Assembly: GCA_947460085.1 (NCBI GenBank)
Contig: CANHGA010000014.1
Span: 1-17,314 of the forward strand
DNA: 17,314 nt
Source: Synechococcaceae cyanobacterium
GTDB taxonomy: Bacteria > Cyanobacteriota > Cyanobacteriia > PCC-6307 > Cyanobiaceae
Direction: 5' to 3'
Below are positions 8,389-15,638 of the stretch, piece after piece. The translations under genes were made by a program, and so were the position numbers. The notes under the pieces are model-generated. The model was not told the DNA's origin, did not search any database, and saw only the letters and a list, made by a program, of their open reading frames with translations. Numbering within the stretch: the first letter of the stretch is position 1; every line of letters begins with the position of its first letter.

Positions 8389-9447
8389 ATGTCCGGAACC
8401 GCCCCCCTGCTGCTGCGCGCCGCCCGAGGTGAGCAGGTGGAGCGTCCTCCCGTTTGGATGATGCGCCAGGCCGGCCGCTACATGAAGGTGTATCGCGACC
8501 TGCGCGATCGCCACCCCGGTTTCCGCGAGCGTTCAGAAAATCCCGATCTCTCCTATGAGATCTCGATGCAGCCGTTCCACGCCTTCAAACCCGATGGCGT
8601 GATTCTCTTCTCGGACATTCTCACGCCCCTGCCAGGGATGGGGATCGACTTCGACATCATCGAGAGCAAGGGTCCGATCATCGAGCCCGCCATCCGCTCC
8701 CAGGCCCAGGTGGATGCCCTGCGGCCCCTCGATCCAGCCGCTGCCCTTCCCTTTGTGGGTGAAGTGCTCGGCAGGCTGCGGGCCGATGTGGGCAACGAGG
8801 CCGCCGTTCTGGGATTTGTGGGGGCCCCTTGGACCCTGGCTGCCTACGCGGTAGAAGGCAAGAGCTCCAAGAACTACGCCGTCATTAAGGCGATGGCGTT
8901 CCAAGAGCCCGCGATGCTGCACCAATTGCTGGGCCATCTTGCCGATTCGATTGCCACCTACGTGCGCTATCAAATCGACTCCGGCGCCCAGGTGGTGCAA
9001 CTGTTTGATTCCTGGGCCGGCCAGCTCTCCCCCGTTGATTACGACACCTTCGCCGCTCCCTACCAAAAGCGGGTGATCGACCAGGTCAAGGCCACCCACC
9101 CCGACACCCCCCTGATCCTCTACATCTCTGGAAGTGCAGGGGTGCTCGAGCGCATGGGCCGCACCGGTGTGGACATCGTGTCCCTGGATTGGACCGTGGA
9201 CATGGCCGAGGGCATCGCCCGGTTGCCCGAGGGCGTGGGCGTGCAGGGGAATGTGGACCCGGGCCTGCTGTTTGGCACCCCGGATGCCATCCGCGAGCGC
9301 ATCTTCGATTGCGTGCGCAAGGCCAAGGGCCGCAAGCACATCCTTAACCTGGGCCACGGCATCCTGCCCGGCACCCCGGAAGAGAACGCCCGGGTGTTCT
9401 TCGAAACCGGCAAGGCCGTCAATGAGCTGATGGGTGCTGCCGTTTGA
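8389..9447 (+). CDS. hemE: Uroporphyrinogen III decarboxylase
   Basis: 352 residues. HemE removes four carboxyl groups from uroporphyrinogen III to give coproporphyrinogen III, a shared step of heme, chlorophyll and bilin synthesis in the cytoplasm. The N-terminal signature RPPVWMMRQAGRYM holds Arg26 and Arg30, which bind substrate carboxylates, and GVILFSDILTPL holds the key Asp77 (equivalent to human Asp86). The C-terminal NLGHGILPGTP contains His323. I chose ATG at 8389, because MSGTAPLLLRAARGE matches relatives better than the upstream TTG at 8377, which would add four residues. The stop codon overlaps the next gene by four bases (TTGA), so the two are likely translated together. The start of the gene lies 56 bases after glgB. 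Confidence 0.96.
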   Translation: MSGTAPLLLRAARGEQVERPPVWMMRQAGRYMKVYRDLRDRHPGFRERSENPDLSYEISMQPFHAFKPDGVILFSDILTPLPGMGIDFDIIESKGPIIEPAIRSQAQVDALRPLDPAAALPFVGEVLGRLRADVGNEAAVLGFVGAPWTLAAYAVEGKSSKNYAVIKAMAFQEPAMLHQLLGHLADSIATYVRYQIDSGAQVVQLFDSWAGQLSPVDYDTFAAPYQKRVIDQVKATHPDTPLILYISGSAGVLERMGRTGVDIVSLDWTVDMAEGIARLPEGVGVQGNVDPGLLFGTPDAIRERIFDCVRKAKGRKHILNLGHGILPGTPEENARVFFETGKAVNELMGAAV

Positions 9448-10484
9448 CGGCAAAGCCGGGCCCACCCACTGGAGCCAAAGCCCGAATCCTGATCACGGGA
9501 GCCAGTGGCTGCGTTGGCCAGTACATCACCGAAGAGCTGTATCGCAACAGCAATGCCGAGCTCTTGCTGTTGCTCCGCGATCCAGCCAAGCTTCAGGTGG
9601 TGTCCCCGCAGGATCCCAGGATCACCCTGCTGATCGGTGACCTGCGCGAGCTTGGCCCCCACGCCGAGGCCATCGCCTCGGCCACCCGAATCATCCATAC
9701 GGCCACGGCCTGGGGCGATCCCGCCAGGGCCCAAGCGGTAAATGTGGATGCAGTCAAAGAGCTGCTCCGCCTCACCAATCCAGCGGTGCTGGAGCAGGTG
9801 ATCTACTTCTCCACCGCCAGCATCCTGGATCGCAACCTCCAGTTGCTGCCAGAGGCCCAGGCCCATGGCACCGAATACATCCAAACCAAGGCCATCTGCC
9901 TGGGCCAGCTGGAGCAACACGCCCTAGCCCCGAAGATTGTGGCCGTTTTTCCCACCCTGGTCTTTGGGGGGAAACTCGGCCCCGCCGGCCAAAGCAACAA
10001 GGGCGATCGCCACCCCACGAGCTACCTCACGGCAGGGCTGCTGGAGGCGGTGAAATTCCTCTGGTTGGCCAAGTGGTTGCGGGCGGACGCCAGCTTCCAT
10101 TTCATCCACGCCGCCGACATCGCCACGGTGTGCACCCACCTGGCCACCAGGCCCCACCAAGCCAATCAAGAACCAGGCCAGGGTCCCCTAAGGCGGCTGG
10201 TTTTGGGCCAAAAAGCTGTCACAGTGAATGGCACGGTGGCGAGCCTGTGCCGCTGGCGCGGCGGCTGGTATCCCCCCATCGCCGTTGACCTGCGGGGCTG
10301 GTTGATCAATGGCCTGATCAAGCTGCTGCGGATTGAAATCACCCCCTGGGATTTGTTCTCCATCCAGCAGCGCCACTTCATCCATGAGCCAGTGAGCCCG
10401 CCGGAGCGTTTTGGCTTGGTGAGCCTGGCTCCAACCCTGGAAACGGTCTTTGAGACGGCCGGTCTCCCCCAGCGGTGCCCCTAA
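9444..10484 (+). CDS. NAD(P)-dependent epimerase/dehydratase (extended SDR family)
   Basis: 346 residues from TTG at 9444, which overlaps the hemE stop by four bases. The N-terminus carries the Rossmann dinucleotide motif ITGASGCVGQY (about residues 17-27), followed by the Asp-containing IGDLREL, the HTATAWGDP segment after the fourth strand, YFSTAS and a Tyr145-x3-Lys149 catalytic pair (YIQTK). These are the landmarks of extended short-chain dehydrogenases acting on nucleotide sugars or isoprenoid-like substrates. The C-terminal part (about 240-346) is divergent and gives no clue to the substrate. The tight overlap with hemE suggests linked expression but does not prove a role in tetrapyrrole synthesis. 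No other start is well placed, since the first in-frame ATG/GTG would lose the Rossmann motif. Confidence 0.85.
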   Translation: MTAKPGPPTGAKARILITGASGCVGQYITEELYRNSNAELLLLLRDPAKLQVVSPQDPRITLLIGDLRELGPHAEAIASATRIIHTATAWGDPARAQAVNVDAVKELLRLTNPAVLEQVIYFSTASILDRNLQLLPEAQAHGTEYIQTKAICLGQLEQHALAPKIVAVFPTLVFGGKLGPAGQSNKGDRHPTSYLTAGLLEAVKFLWLAKWLRADASFHFIHAADIATVCTHLATRPHQANQEPGQGPLRRLVLGQKAVTVNGTVASLCRWRGGWYPPIAVDLRGWLINGLIKLLRIEITPWDLFSIQQRHFIHEPVSPPERFGLVSLAPTLETVFETAGLPQRCP

Positions 10485-10496
10485 ATGTTGCGATCC

Positions 10497-10520
10497 TGGC
10501 TTCGGGGGTCACGAAAGCCA
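10497..10520 (+). other. Hairpin in the gap between the SDR gene and petJ
   Basis: TGGCTTCG (10497-10504) pairs with CGAAAGCCA (10512-10520) with one bulged A and a seven-base GC-rich loop. It lies 13 bases after the SDR stop. There is no immediate T run, although TTTT occurs 14 bases later. It could be a weak terminator or part of the petJ leader. Confidence 0.35.
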
Positions 10521-10570
10521 CGATCAGGACCTAATTTTGCTGGGTTGCTCCCGCTTTGAAGCGCCCTCCC

Positions 10571-10912
10571 ATGCGCCGTATCTTTTCCCTGATTGCTCTC
10601 TGCCTGGCGCTCGTTCTGGGTGCTGCCCCAAGCTTTGCCGCCGACGCGGCCCACGGTGGTCAAATCTTCTCCGCCAACTGCGCCGCTTGCCACATGGGTG
10701 GCGGCAACGTGGTGAATGCTGAGCGCACCCTGAAGAAAGATGCCCTGGAGGCCTACCTGGCTAACTACAGCAGCGGCCCTGAAGCTGCCGTCGCTTACCA
10801 GGTAACCAACGGCAAAAACGCCATGCCCGCCTTTGGCGGCAAGCTCAGCGAAGGCGACATTGCTGATGTGGCTGCCTATGTGATCGACATGGCTGGCAAG
10901 GGCTGGGCCTGA
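10571..10912 (+). CDS. petJ: Cytochrome c6 (cytochrome c553)
   Basis: 113 residues with a signal peptide (MRRIFSLIALCLALVLGAAPSFA), probably cleaved before ADAAHGG, leaving about 90 residues, the usual cytochrome c6 size. The heme site is CAACH (Cys37, Cys40, axial His41) and the second axial ligand is Met85 in NAMPAFGG. The C-terminal helix ends in the conserved tryptophan region (AYVIDMAGKGWA). The protein works in the thylakoid lumen, carrying electrons from cytochrome b6f to photosystem I or to the terminal oxidase. I chose ATG at 10571; the upstream TTG at 10556 would add five residues (MKRPP) and is less likely. The gene ends before a strong terminator, so it is probably a single-gene unit or the end of the glgB-hemE-SDR run. 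Confidence 0.95.
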   Translation: MRRIFSLIALCLALVLGAAPSFAADAAHGGQIFSANCAACHMGGGNVVNAERTLKKDALEAYLANYSSGPEAAVAYQVTNGKNAMPAFGGKLSEGDIADVAAYVIDMAGKGWA

Positions 10913-10933
10913 TCGGCTTCTGCCATTTCCTGG

Positions 10934-10959
10934 GCCCCGGCGCAAGCCGGGGCTTTTTT
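10934..10959 (+). terminator. Strong intrinsic terminator of petJ
   Basis: A perfect 8-bp GC-rich stem, GCCCCGGC and GCCGGGGC, with a GCAA tetraloop, followed by six T. It begins 21 bases after the petJ stop codon. The last T residues overlap the stop codon of the convergent minus-strand gene. Confidence 0.93.
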
Positions 10960-11152
10960 ATTGGCCGCGCCGAGCCTCCAAAACCGCCAGATAGAGATCC
11001 TCCGGCACCTCGCGGATGTCGTACTCACTGGGGGCCACCCCGTGCACATGGCGGTGCACCGCCATCCAGCAATTGCGTTCGGGATCCTTGCCTGTGGCAT
11101 CGAACTCCCGGGAGGCAACGACAAGGGCTTGAATGAGGGCTGGATCATGCAT
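10958..11152 (-). CDS. Small conserved-looking protein of unknown function
   Basis: 64 residues read on the minus strand from ATG at 11152 (a TTG directly before it would add one residue). The AGAAGGGG stretch just upstream is a possible ribosome binding site. The protein is acidic-to-neutral and probably helical, with segments LIQALVVASREFDATG, NCWMAVHRHVHGV and VPEDLYLAVLEARRGQ; it has one cysteine and three histidines in the middle (HRHVH), which could bind a metal but may not. It has no signal peptide or membrane segment. Its stop codon lies in the T run of the petJ terminator. I believe it is real because the sequence is protein-like throughout and an independent gene diverges from its start, but I do not recognise the family. 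Confidence 0.6.
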   Translation of the reverse strand: MHDPALIQALVVASREFDATGKDPERNCWMAVHRHVHGVAPSEYDIREVPEDLYLAVLEARRGQ

Positions 11153-11209
11153 CAACCCCTTCTAAGTCAGCCCCATCCCCTTCGCCTACCTCCAATTCCG
11201 ACACTTGCA

Positions 11210-11521
11210 ATGGAAACCATGGCGCCGATCCGACCACGCCAACTGAGCAAAGGGCTAGGGCGTTGGCTCGCCCTCGTGGGCGCAGCCTGGCTAGCGACAA
11301 CCCAGGCCGGCCTGGCCCAGGAGCGGATGGCGGGCTCCTGCCCCCTGGTGGTCGCACCAAACAACAGCGACCTCCAGCCCAGGCGCATCCCGCCCAGCCA
11401 GGTGGCAGGCAAAAACGCTGGCGGCTGCCTCTCCCCAAGCGATGCCATCTACGGCCCCGATGGATGCCCCCTCAAACTCTGTGGCGCCAATGCCGGGGTG
11501 ATTCCCCTGCCAGCGCCCTAG
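11210..11521 (+). CDS. Small exported cysteine-containing protein, unknown function
   Basis: 103 residues from ATG at 11210. Residues 4-33 form a signal peptide with a basic start (APIRPRQLSKGLGR), a hydrophobic core (WLALVGAAWLA) and a likely cut after GLAQ or near it. The mature part is about 65-70 residues, rich in Pro, Gly and Asn, and has four cysteines (in GSCPL, GGCLS, DGCPL and LCGAN), consistent with two disulfides in the periplasm or outside the cell. No catalytic motif is visible. The gene is divergent from the 64-aa gene by 57 bases and is followed by a 147-base gap before clpB. I cannot name a family. The shadow longer reading of the same frame from further upstream has no supporting start. 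Confidence 0.58.
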   Translation: METMAPIRPRQLSKGLGRWLALVGAAWLATTQAGLAQERMAGSCPLVVAPNNSDLQPRRIPPSQVAGKNAGGCLSPSDAIYGPDGCPLKLCGANAGVIPLPAP

Positions 11522-11646
11522 AGGAGTAAGGGCGGGCGGGCTAACTGCGTCACGTTCGACGTTGAATCGAGCCGGTTTTCACCCCATCTCCAGCCGGTAC
11601 TCCCAATCTGTGAACGGGGACTAGCGCCCATACGGTTGTGCCACCC

Positions 11647-11660
11647 CTCCAGAGCTGGAG
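11647..11660 (+). promoter_or_regulatory. Hairpin that contains the clpB ribosome binding site
   Basis: CTCCA (11647-11651) and TGGAG (11656-11660) form a five-bp stem with a GAGC loop. The GGAG of the right arm is the probable Shine-Dalgarno sequence, 8 bases before the clpB ATG. When folded, the hairpin would hide that site, as in simple RNA thermometers. The stem is short, so the effect is uncertain. No CIRCE element is visible in the 147-base gap upstream. Confidence 0.4.
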
Positions 11661-11668
11661 ATTGAGCC

Positions 11669-14335
11669 ATGAATCCCACCGCCGAACTGTTCACTGAAAA
11701 AGCCTGGGGTGCCGTGGTGGGCGCCCAACAGTTGGCACAACAAAAGCGCCAACAGCAAATGGAGAGCGAGCATTTGTTTGCCTCCCTGTTGGCCCAACAG
11801 GGCCTGGCGGGTCGCATCCTTGAAAAGGCCGGCGTGGAACTGGGCACCTTGAGCCAAAAGGTGGATGCCTTCATCACCGCCAAGCCCAGCTTGAGTGCCC
11901 CGCCCGAGACGGTGTATCTGGGCAAAGGCCTCAATAGCGTGCTGGATCAAGCCGAGGCCCTCAAAACCAGCTATGGCGACAGCTTCATCGCCATCGAGCA
12001 CCTGCTCCTGGCCCTGGCCATCGATGATCGCTGCGGCAAGCAGCTGCTTTCCCAGTGCGGTGCCACCACCGAAAAGCTCAAGGATGCCGTTCAAGCCATT
12101 CGAGGTAGCCAAACCGTGAACGATCAGAACCCAGAGGGCACCTACGAATCCCTGGAAAAGTACGGCAGGGATCTCACCGCAGCGGCCAGGGAGGGCAAGC
12201 TGGATCCGGTGATCGGCAGGGATGAGGAAATCCGCCGCACGATCCAAATCCTCAGCCGACGCACCAAGAACAACCCGGTGCTGATCGGTGAACCGGGGGT
12301 GGGCAAAACGGCGATCGTGGAAGGGCTAGCCCAGCGGATCGTCAACAGCGATGTACCCCAGGCCCTGCAAAACCGCCAGCTCGTGTCGCTGGACATGGGC
12401 TCCCTGATCGCCGGTGCCAAATACCGCGGTGAATTCGAAGAACGGCTCAAGGCCGTGCTCAAGGAAGTCACGGCCTCCCAGGGCCAGATCGTTCTGTTTA
12501 TCGATGAGATCCACACCGTCGTGGGCGCCGGTGCCAGCGGCGGAGCCATGGATGCCAGCAACCTGCTCAAGCCGATGCTCGCCCGGGGCGAACTGCGCTG
12601 CATTGGGGCCACCACCCTGGATGAACACCGCCAGCACATCGAAAAGGACCCGGCCCTGGAGCGCCGTTTCCAGCAGGTGTTCGTGGATCAACCCACGGTG
12701 GAAGACACCATCTCGATCCTGCGCGGGCTCAAGGAACGCTACGAGGTGCACCACGGCGTGCGGATCGCCGACAACGCCCTGGTGGCGGCAGCGGTGCTCA
12801 GCAGCCGCTACATCGCCGATCGCTTCCTACCCGACAAGGCCATCGATTTGATGGATGAATCGGCGGCACGGCTGAAGATGGAGATCACCTCCAAGCCCGA
12901 GGAGATCGACGAACTGGATCGGCGCATCCTGCAGCTGGAGATGGAGAAGCTCTCCCTCGGGCGCGAATCGGATACGGCCAGTAAGGACCGGCTCGAACGA
13001 CTGGAAAAAGAGCTTGCCGATCTCAGCGAACAACAGAGTGCCCTCAATGCCCAATGGCAAAAGGAGAAGGGCTCCATTGATGAATTGAGCGCGATCAAGG
13101 AAGACATCGAACAGGTGCAGCTGCAGGTGGAGCAGGCCAAGCGCAACTACGACCTCAACAAAGCCGCCGAACTCGAATACGGCACCCTGGCCGAACTCCA
13201 CAAGCAACTAGCCGCCAAAGAGGAGGCCCTGAACGCAGCCGGAGCCGATGGCGCGCGCGACAAATCCCTGTTGCGCGAAGAGGTCACCGAGGACGACATC
13301 GCCGAGGTGATCGCCAAATGGACCGGAATCCCCGTAGCCAAGCTGGTGCAAAGCGAAATGGAGAAACTGCTGCAGCTGGAAGATGAGTTGCACAGCAGGG
13401 TGGTGGGCCAGGCCCAGGCCGTGACGGCCGTAGCCGATGCGATCCAGCGCTCGAGGGCAGGCCTTTCCGATCCCAACCGCCCCATCGCCAGCTTCCTCTT
13501 CCTCGGCCCCACGGGAGTTGGGAAGACCGAGCTCTCCAAGGCCCTGGCCTCCCAACTCTTCGACAGCGATGCCGCCATGGTGCGCATCGACATGAGCGAG
13601 TACATGGAGAAACACGCCGTGAGTCGGCTGATCGGGGCCCCTCCGGGCTACGTGGGCTACGAAGAAGGCGGCCAACTCACGGAAGCCGTGCGGCGCAGGC
13701 CCTATGCGGTGATCCTGTTTGACGAGGTGGAAAAGGCCCACCCCGATGTGTTCAATGTGATGCTGCAAATCCTCGATGACGGCCGGGTCACCGATGGGCA
13801 AGGTCGCACGGTGGATTTCACCAATACGGTGCTGATCCTCACGAGCAACATCGGCAGCCAATCCATTCTGGATCTCGCAGGAGATCCAGGCCGCCACGGT
13901 GAAATGGAAGCCCTGGTCAATGGAGCCCTACGCAGCCATTTCCGCCCCGAATTCCTCAACCGCCTCGATGAGACGATCATCTTCCACAGCCTCAAACAGG
14001 AGGAACTGCGCGAGATCGTGGACCTGCAGGTGCAACGGCTGGCCAAACGTCTAGACGACAAAAAGATTGCCCTTGTGCTCAATGCCGATGCCCTTGATTG
14101 GATTGCCGCCGTTGGCTACGACCCGGTCTATGGCGCCAGGCCGCTCAAGCGGGCCATTCAGCGCGAACTGGAAACCCCCATTGCCAAAAGCATCCTGGCG
14201 GGCACATTCAGTGCAGGCCACACGATCGCGGTCGATGTGGCAGTGGATGCGACCGCCAATGGGGAGGCAGGGGGCGGCAAGCAGAAGCTGCGCTTCCAGC
14301 AGATGGATCCCAGCAAGCTACCGATGTTGGTCTGA
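11669..14335 (+). CDS. clpB: ATP-dependent chaperone ClpB (Hsp100 disaggregase)
   Basis: 888 residues. ClpB hexamers pull polypeptides out of aggregates in the cytoplasm, working with DnaK. The domains are in the standard order: an N-terminal Clp repeat domain to about residue 145; first AAA+ domain with Walker A GEPGVGKT (Lys213), Walker B FIDEIH (Asp279, Glu280) and pore Tyr252 in KYRGEFEERL; a long coiled-coil middle domain (about 400-530) rich in E, K, L and Q, which marks ClpB rather than ClpA or ClpX; and a second AAA+ domain with Walker A GPTGVGKT (Lys619), Walker B LFDEVEKA (Asp685, Glu686) and GYVGYEEGG. The last 30 residues form an unusual Gly/Lys-rich tail ending DPSKLPMLV. It lies in its own unit; no HrcA/CIRCE site is seen upstream. 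Confidence 0.97.
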   Translation: MNPTAELFTEKAWGAVVGAQQLAQQKRQQQMESEHLFASLLAQQGLAGRILEKAGVELGTLSQKVDAFITAKPSLSAPPETVYLGKGLNSVLDQAEALKTSYGDSFIAIEHLLLALAIDDRCGKQLLSQCGATTEKLKDAVQAIRGSQTVNDQNPEGTYESLEKYGRDLTAAAREGKLDPVIGRDEEIRRTIQILSRRTKNNPVLIGEPGVGKTAIVEGLAQRIVNSDVPQALQNRQLVSLDMGSLIAGAKYRGEFEERLKAVLKEVTASQGQIVLFIDEIHTVVGAGASGGAMDASNLLKPMLARGELRCIGATTLDEHRQHIEKDPALERRFQQVFVDQPTVEDTISILRGLKERYEVHHGVRIADNALVAAAVLSSRYIADRFLPDKAIDLMDESAARLKMEITSKPEEIDELDRRILQLEMEKLSLGRESDTASKDRLERLEKELADLSEQQSALNAQWQKEKGSIDELSAIKEDIEQVQLQVEQAKRNYDLNKAAELEYGTLAELHKQLAAKEEALNAAGADGARDKSLLREEVTEDDIAEVIAKWTGIPVAKLVQSEMEKLLQLEDELHSRVVGQAQAVTAVADAIQRSRAGLSDPNRPIASFLFLGPTGVGKTELSKALASQLFDSDAAMVRIDMSEYMEKHAVSRLIGAPPGYVGYEEGGQLTEAVRRRPYAVILFDEVEKAHPDVFNVMLQILDDGRVTDGQGRTVDFTNTVLILTSNIGSQSILDLAGDPGRHGEMEALVNGALRSHFRPEFLNRLDETIIFHSLKQEELREIVDLQVQRLAKRLDDKKIALVLNADALDWIAAVGYDPVYGARPLKRAIQRELETPIAKSILAGTFSAGHTIAVDVAVDATANGEAGGGKQKLRFQQMDPSKLPMLV

Positions 14336-14348
14336 ACGGGAAGTTCAG
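14332..14348. terminator. Palindromic hairpin spanning the stop codons of clpB and the facing gene
   Basis: CTGAAC (14332-14337) and GTTCAG (14343-14348) form a perfect six-bp stem around a GGGAA loop. The clpB stop TGA lies inside the left arm and the stop of the convergent minus-strand gene lies inside the right arm. There is no T run, so any termination would be weak or would act on both strands. Confidence 0.4.
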
Positions 14349-14632
14349 CGGGTCAGTCCATCGATCCGCTGAGCCAGCTGCACGTCCAGGTGGGACAGGC
14401 CACCGATGTCGTGGGTAACCAAATCAATGCTCACCCGGTTCCACACGTTGCTCCACTCCGGGTGATGGTCCAGGGCTTCGGCGACCAGGGCCACCTTGGT
14501 CATGAAAGCGAAGGCCTCCACAAAGTCGGCAAAGACCAAGTCGCGGTGGAGTTTCCCCTCCACCAGCTGCCAACTCGGCAAGGTTATGGCGAGGGACGCG
14601 AGGTCTGGGGCGGTAAGGGGCTGGGCAGGCAT
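14345..14632 (-). CDS. Pterin-4a-carbinolamine dehydratase (4a-hydroxytetrahydrobiopterin dehydratase)
   Basis: 95 residues from ATG at 14632. The family dehydrates 4a-hydroxytetrahydrobiopterin, the product of aromatic amino acid hydroxylases, so that the pterin can be recycled. The sequence has the family fingerprints: FADFVEAFAFMTKVALVAEALDHHPEW with catalytic His56-His57-Pro58, then NVWNRVSIDLVTHDIGGLS with His74-Asp75, and a helical end (HLDVQLAQRI). It lacks a signal peptide and is cytoplasmic. In cyanobacteria such proteins may serve other pteridine steps, since aromatic amino acid hydroxylases are not universal there, so the exact substrate is uncertain. It is convergent with clpB, nine bases from its stop. 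The gene upstream on the same strand lies 35 bases away and may be co-transcribed. Confidence 0.92.
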   Translation of the reverse strand: MPAQPLTAPDLASLAITLPSWQLVEGKLHRDLVFADFVEAFAFMTKVALVAEALDHHPEWSNVWNRVSIDLVTHDIGGLSHLDVQLAQRIDGLTR

Positions 14633-14667
14633 GGGTTTCAGGGCCGATCAAAGGTTGTCAAGGTCAG

Positions 14668-15000
14668 TTAGGGGCCGTCAACGGCGAGGTCATGGAGCCG
14701 GTCAATCATCAGATCCAGCTCCGTATCACCATCGAGGGGATCAAGATCCTCAACCGTGAGCAACGCCCTGCGGCGTTGAACCTCTGCTGCCAACCGTTCG
14801 GGATTGCGGCGCGACAGGGTCGTGCTCGCGCTGGTCGCTGGACTCCCTTGGGCCGGATCCCGGGAGGGGCCTTCTGCGACCAGGCCCTGTACCAAGCCGC
14901 GCAGTTCCAACACACTCTGATGGAGTTGGGCAAGATCCGTGCGGATGGCCTGGAGCTGGGCAGGGACAGAATCCGAATCGGGAAGGGGATGGCGGCTCAA
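14668..15000 (-). CDS. Conserved-type small helical protein, unknown function
   Basis: 110 residues from TTG at 15000, which overlaps the stop of the HIT gene upstream by four bases (TTGA). The first 40 residues form a probable coiled coil (AQLQAIRTDLAQLHQSVLELRGLVQGL); a Pro/Ser/Thr-rich linker follows, then a charged helical region ending with DPLDGDTELDLMIDRLHDLAVDGP. There is no signal peptide or membrane segment. The same-strand order is HIT, this gene, then the pterin dehydratase, and the overlap suggests translational coupling with HIT. I do not recognise a family. The TTG start is chosen because it preserves the overlap; no stronger start is seen near it. Confidence 0.6.
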   Translation of the reverse strand: MSRHPLPDSDSVPAQLQAIRTDLAQLHQSVLELRGLVQGLVAEGPSRDPAQGSPATSASTTLSRRNPERLAAEVQRRRALLTVEDLDPLDGDTELDLMIDRLHDLAVDGP

Positions 15001-15515
15001 GCGAAGCTCCCAAGACCCCGGGCCAGGGAGCGGGCCCGCTCCACCAGGATGGCCACCGCAGCGGGGTCAGCAGCTGGACGTTCGCCCAGATCAACAGAGC
15101 GGTAGTGATCGGCAATCGCCCATGCCGCCGTTGCCGGATCGTCTCCAAACCGGGGAATTAAATGCAGGTGGAGGTGGCGGGCACCCTCGCCAAAAGCAAT
15201 CGCGTACACCCGGTCACAACCCGTGAGCTGCTTCACCAATTGGCTGGCCTGTTGAACTGCCGGACCCCAGGCAGCGGCCTCATCGGGGCTGAAGTCGGCT
15301 GGTCCACCGACATGGCGGAGGGTATCGAGAAACAACCAACCCAAAAGGGGGGAAGGATTCGGGTGGTGGCGCAACACCCAAAGACCTGTCCGAGCGATCT
15401 CGTACTGGCTGGCCGAGGAGGCGCCAAAGCCGTGCAGCAGGCAGACGCCACATTCAACTGGGGGAGCGGCGTTAGGGAACAAGGCGCAAAGCCAGCTCGA
15501 GAACCGCAAAGCCAA
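14997..15515 (-). CDS. HIT family protein
   Basis: 172 residues read on the minus strand. The C-terminal region has the histidine triad motif HLHLHLI within GEGARHLHLHLIPRF, and the N-terminal part has an ECGVC cysteine pair (about residues 21-25), both common in HIT nucleotide-binding proteins. HIT proteins hydrolyse or transfer nucleotidyl groups; the substrate here is unknown. The middle has a typical helix-strand pattern (LWVLRHHPNPSPLLGWLFLDTLRH) and a WGPAVQQASQLVKQL helix. The first start after an in-frame TAG is TTG at 15515, with another TTG 11 codons on at 15482; the true start is not certain, as residues 1-15 look unlike the family. Its stop overlaps the start of the next gene by four bases. 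Confidence 0.85.
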   Translation of the reverse strand: MALRFSSWLCALFPNAAPPVECGVCLLHGFGASSASQYEIARTGLWVLRHHPNPSPLLGWLFLDTLRHVGGPADFSPDEAAAWGPAVQQASQLVKQLTGCDRVYAIAFGEGARHLHLHLIPRFGDDPATAAWAIADHYRSVDLGERPAADPAAVAILVERARSLARGLGSFA

Positions 15516-15638
15516 GCAGGCCAGCTAAAGCAAGCAAGGAAGCCGAAGGAGGCACAAGCCAAGCCACTCAAGACGACCAATGCTAAAGCAAACCTAAAGA
15601 AATGGGCGCCCAAGGGGGGGGGCTGATGAAGCCAGGGC

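Noticed and set aside
11522..11668. CIRCE or sigma-32-like heat-shock element before clpB
   Set aside because: No TTAGCACTC-N9-GAGTGCTAA-like inverted repeat is present, and no convincing heat-shock promoter boxes could be picked out.
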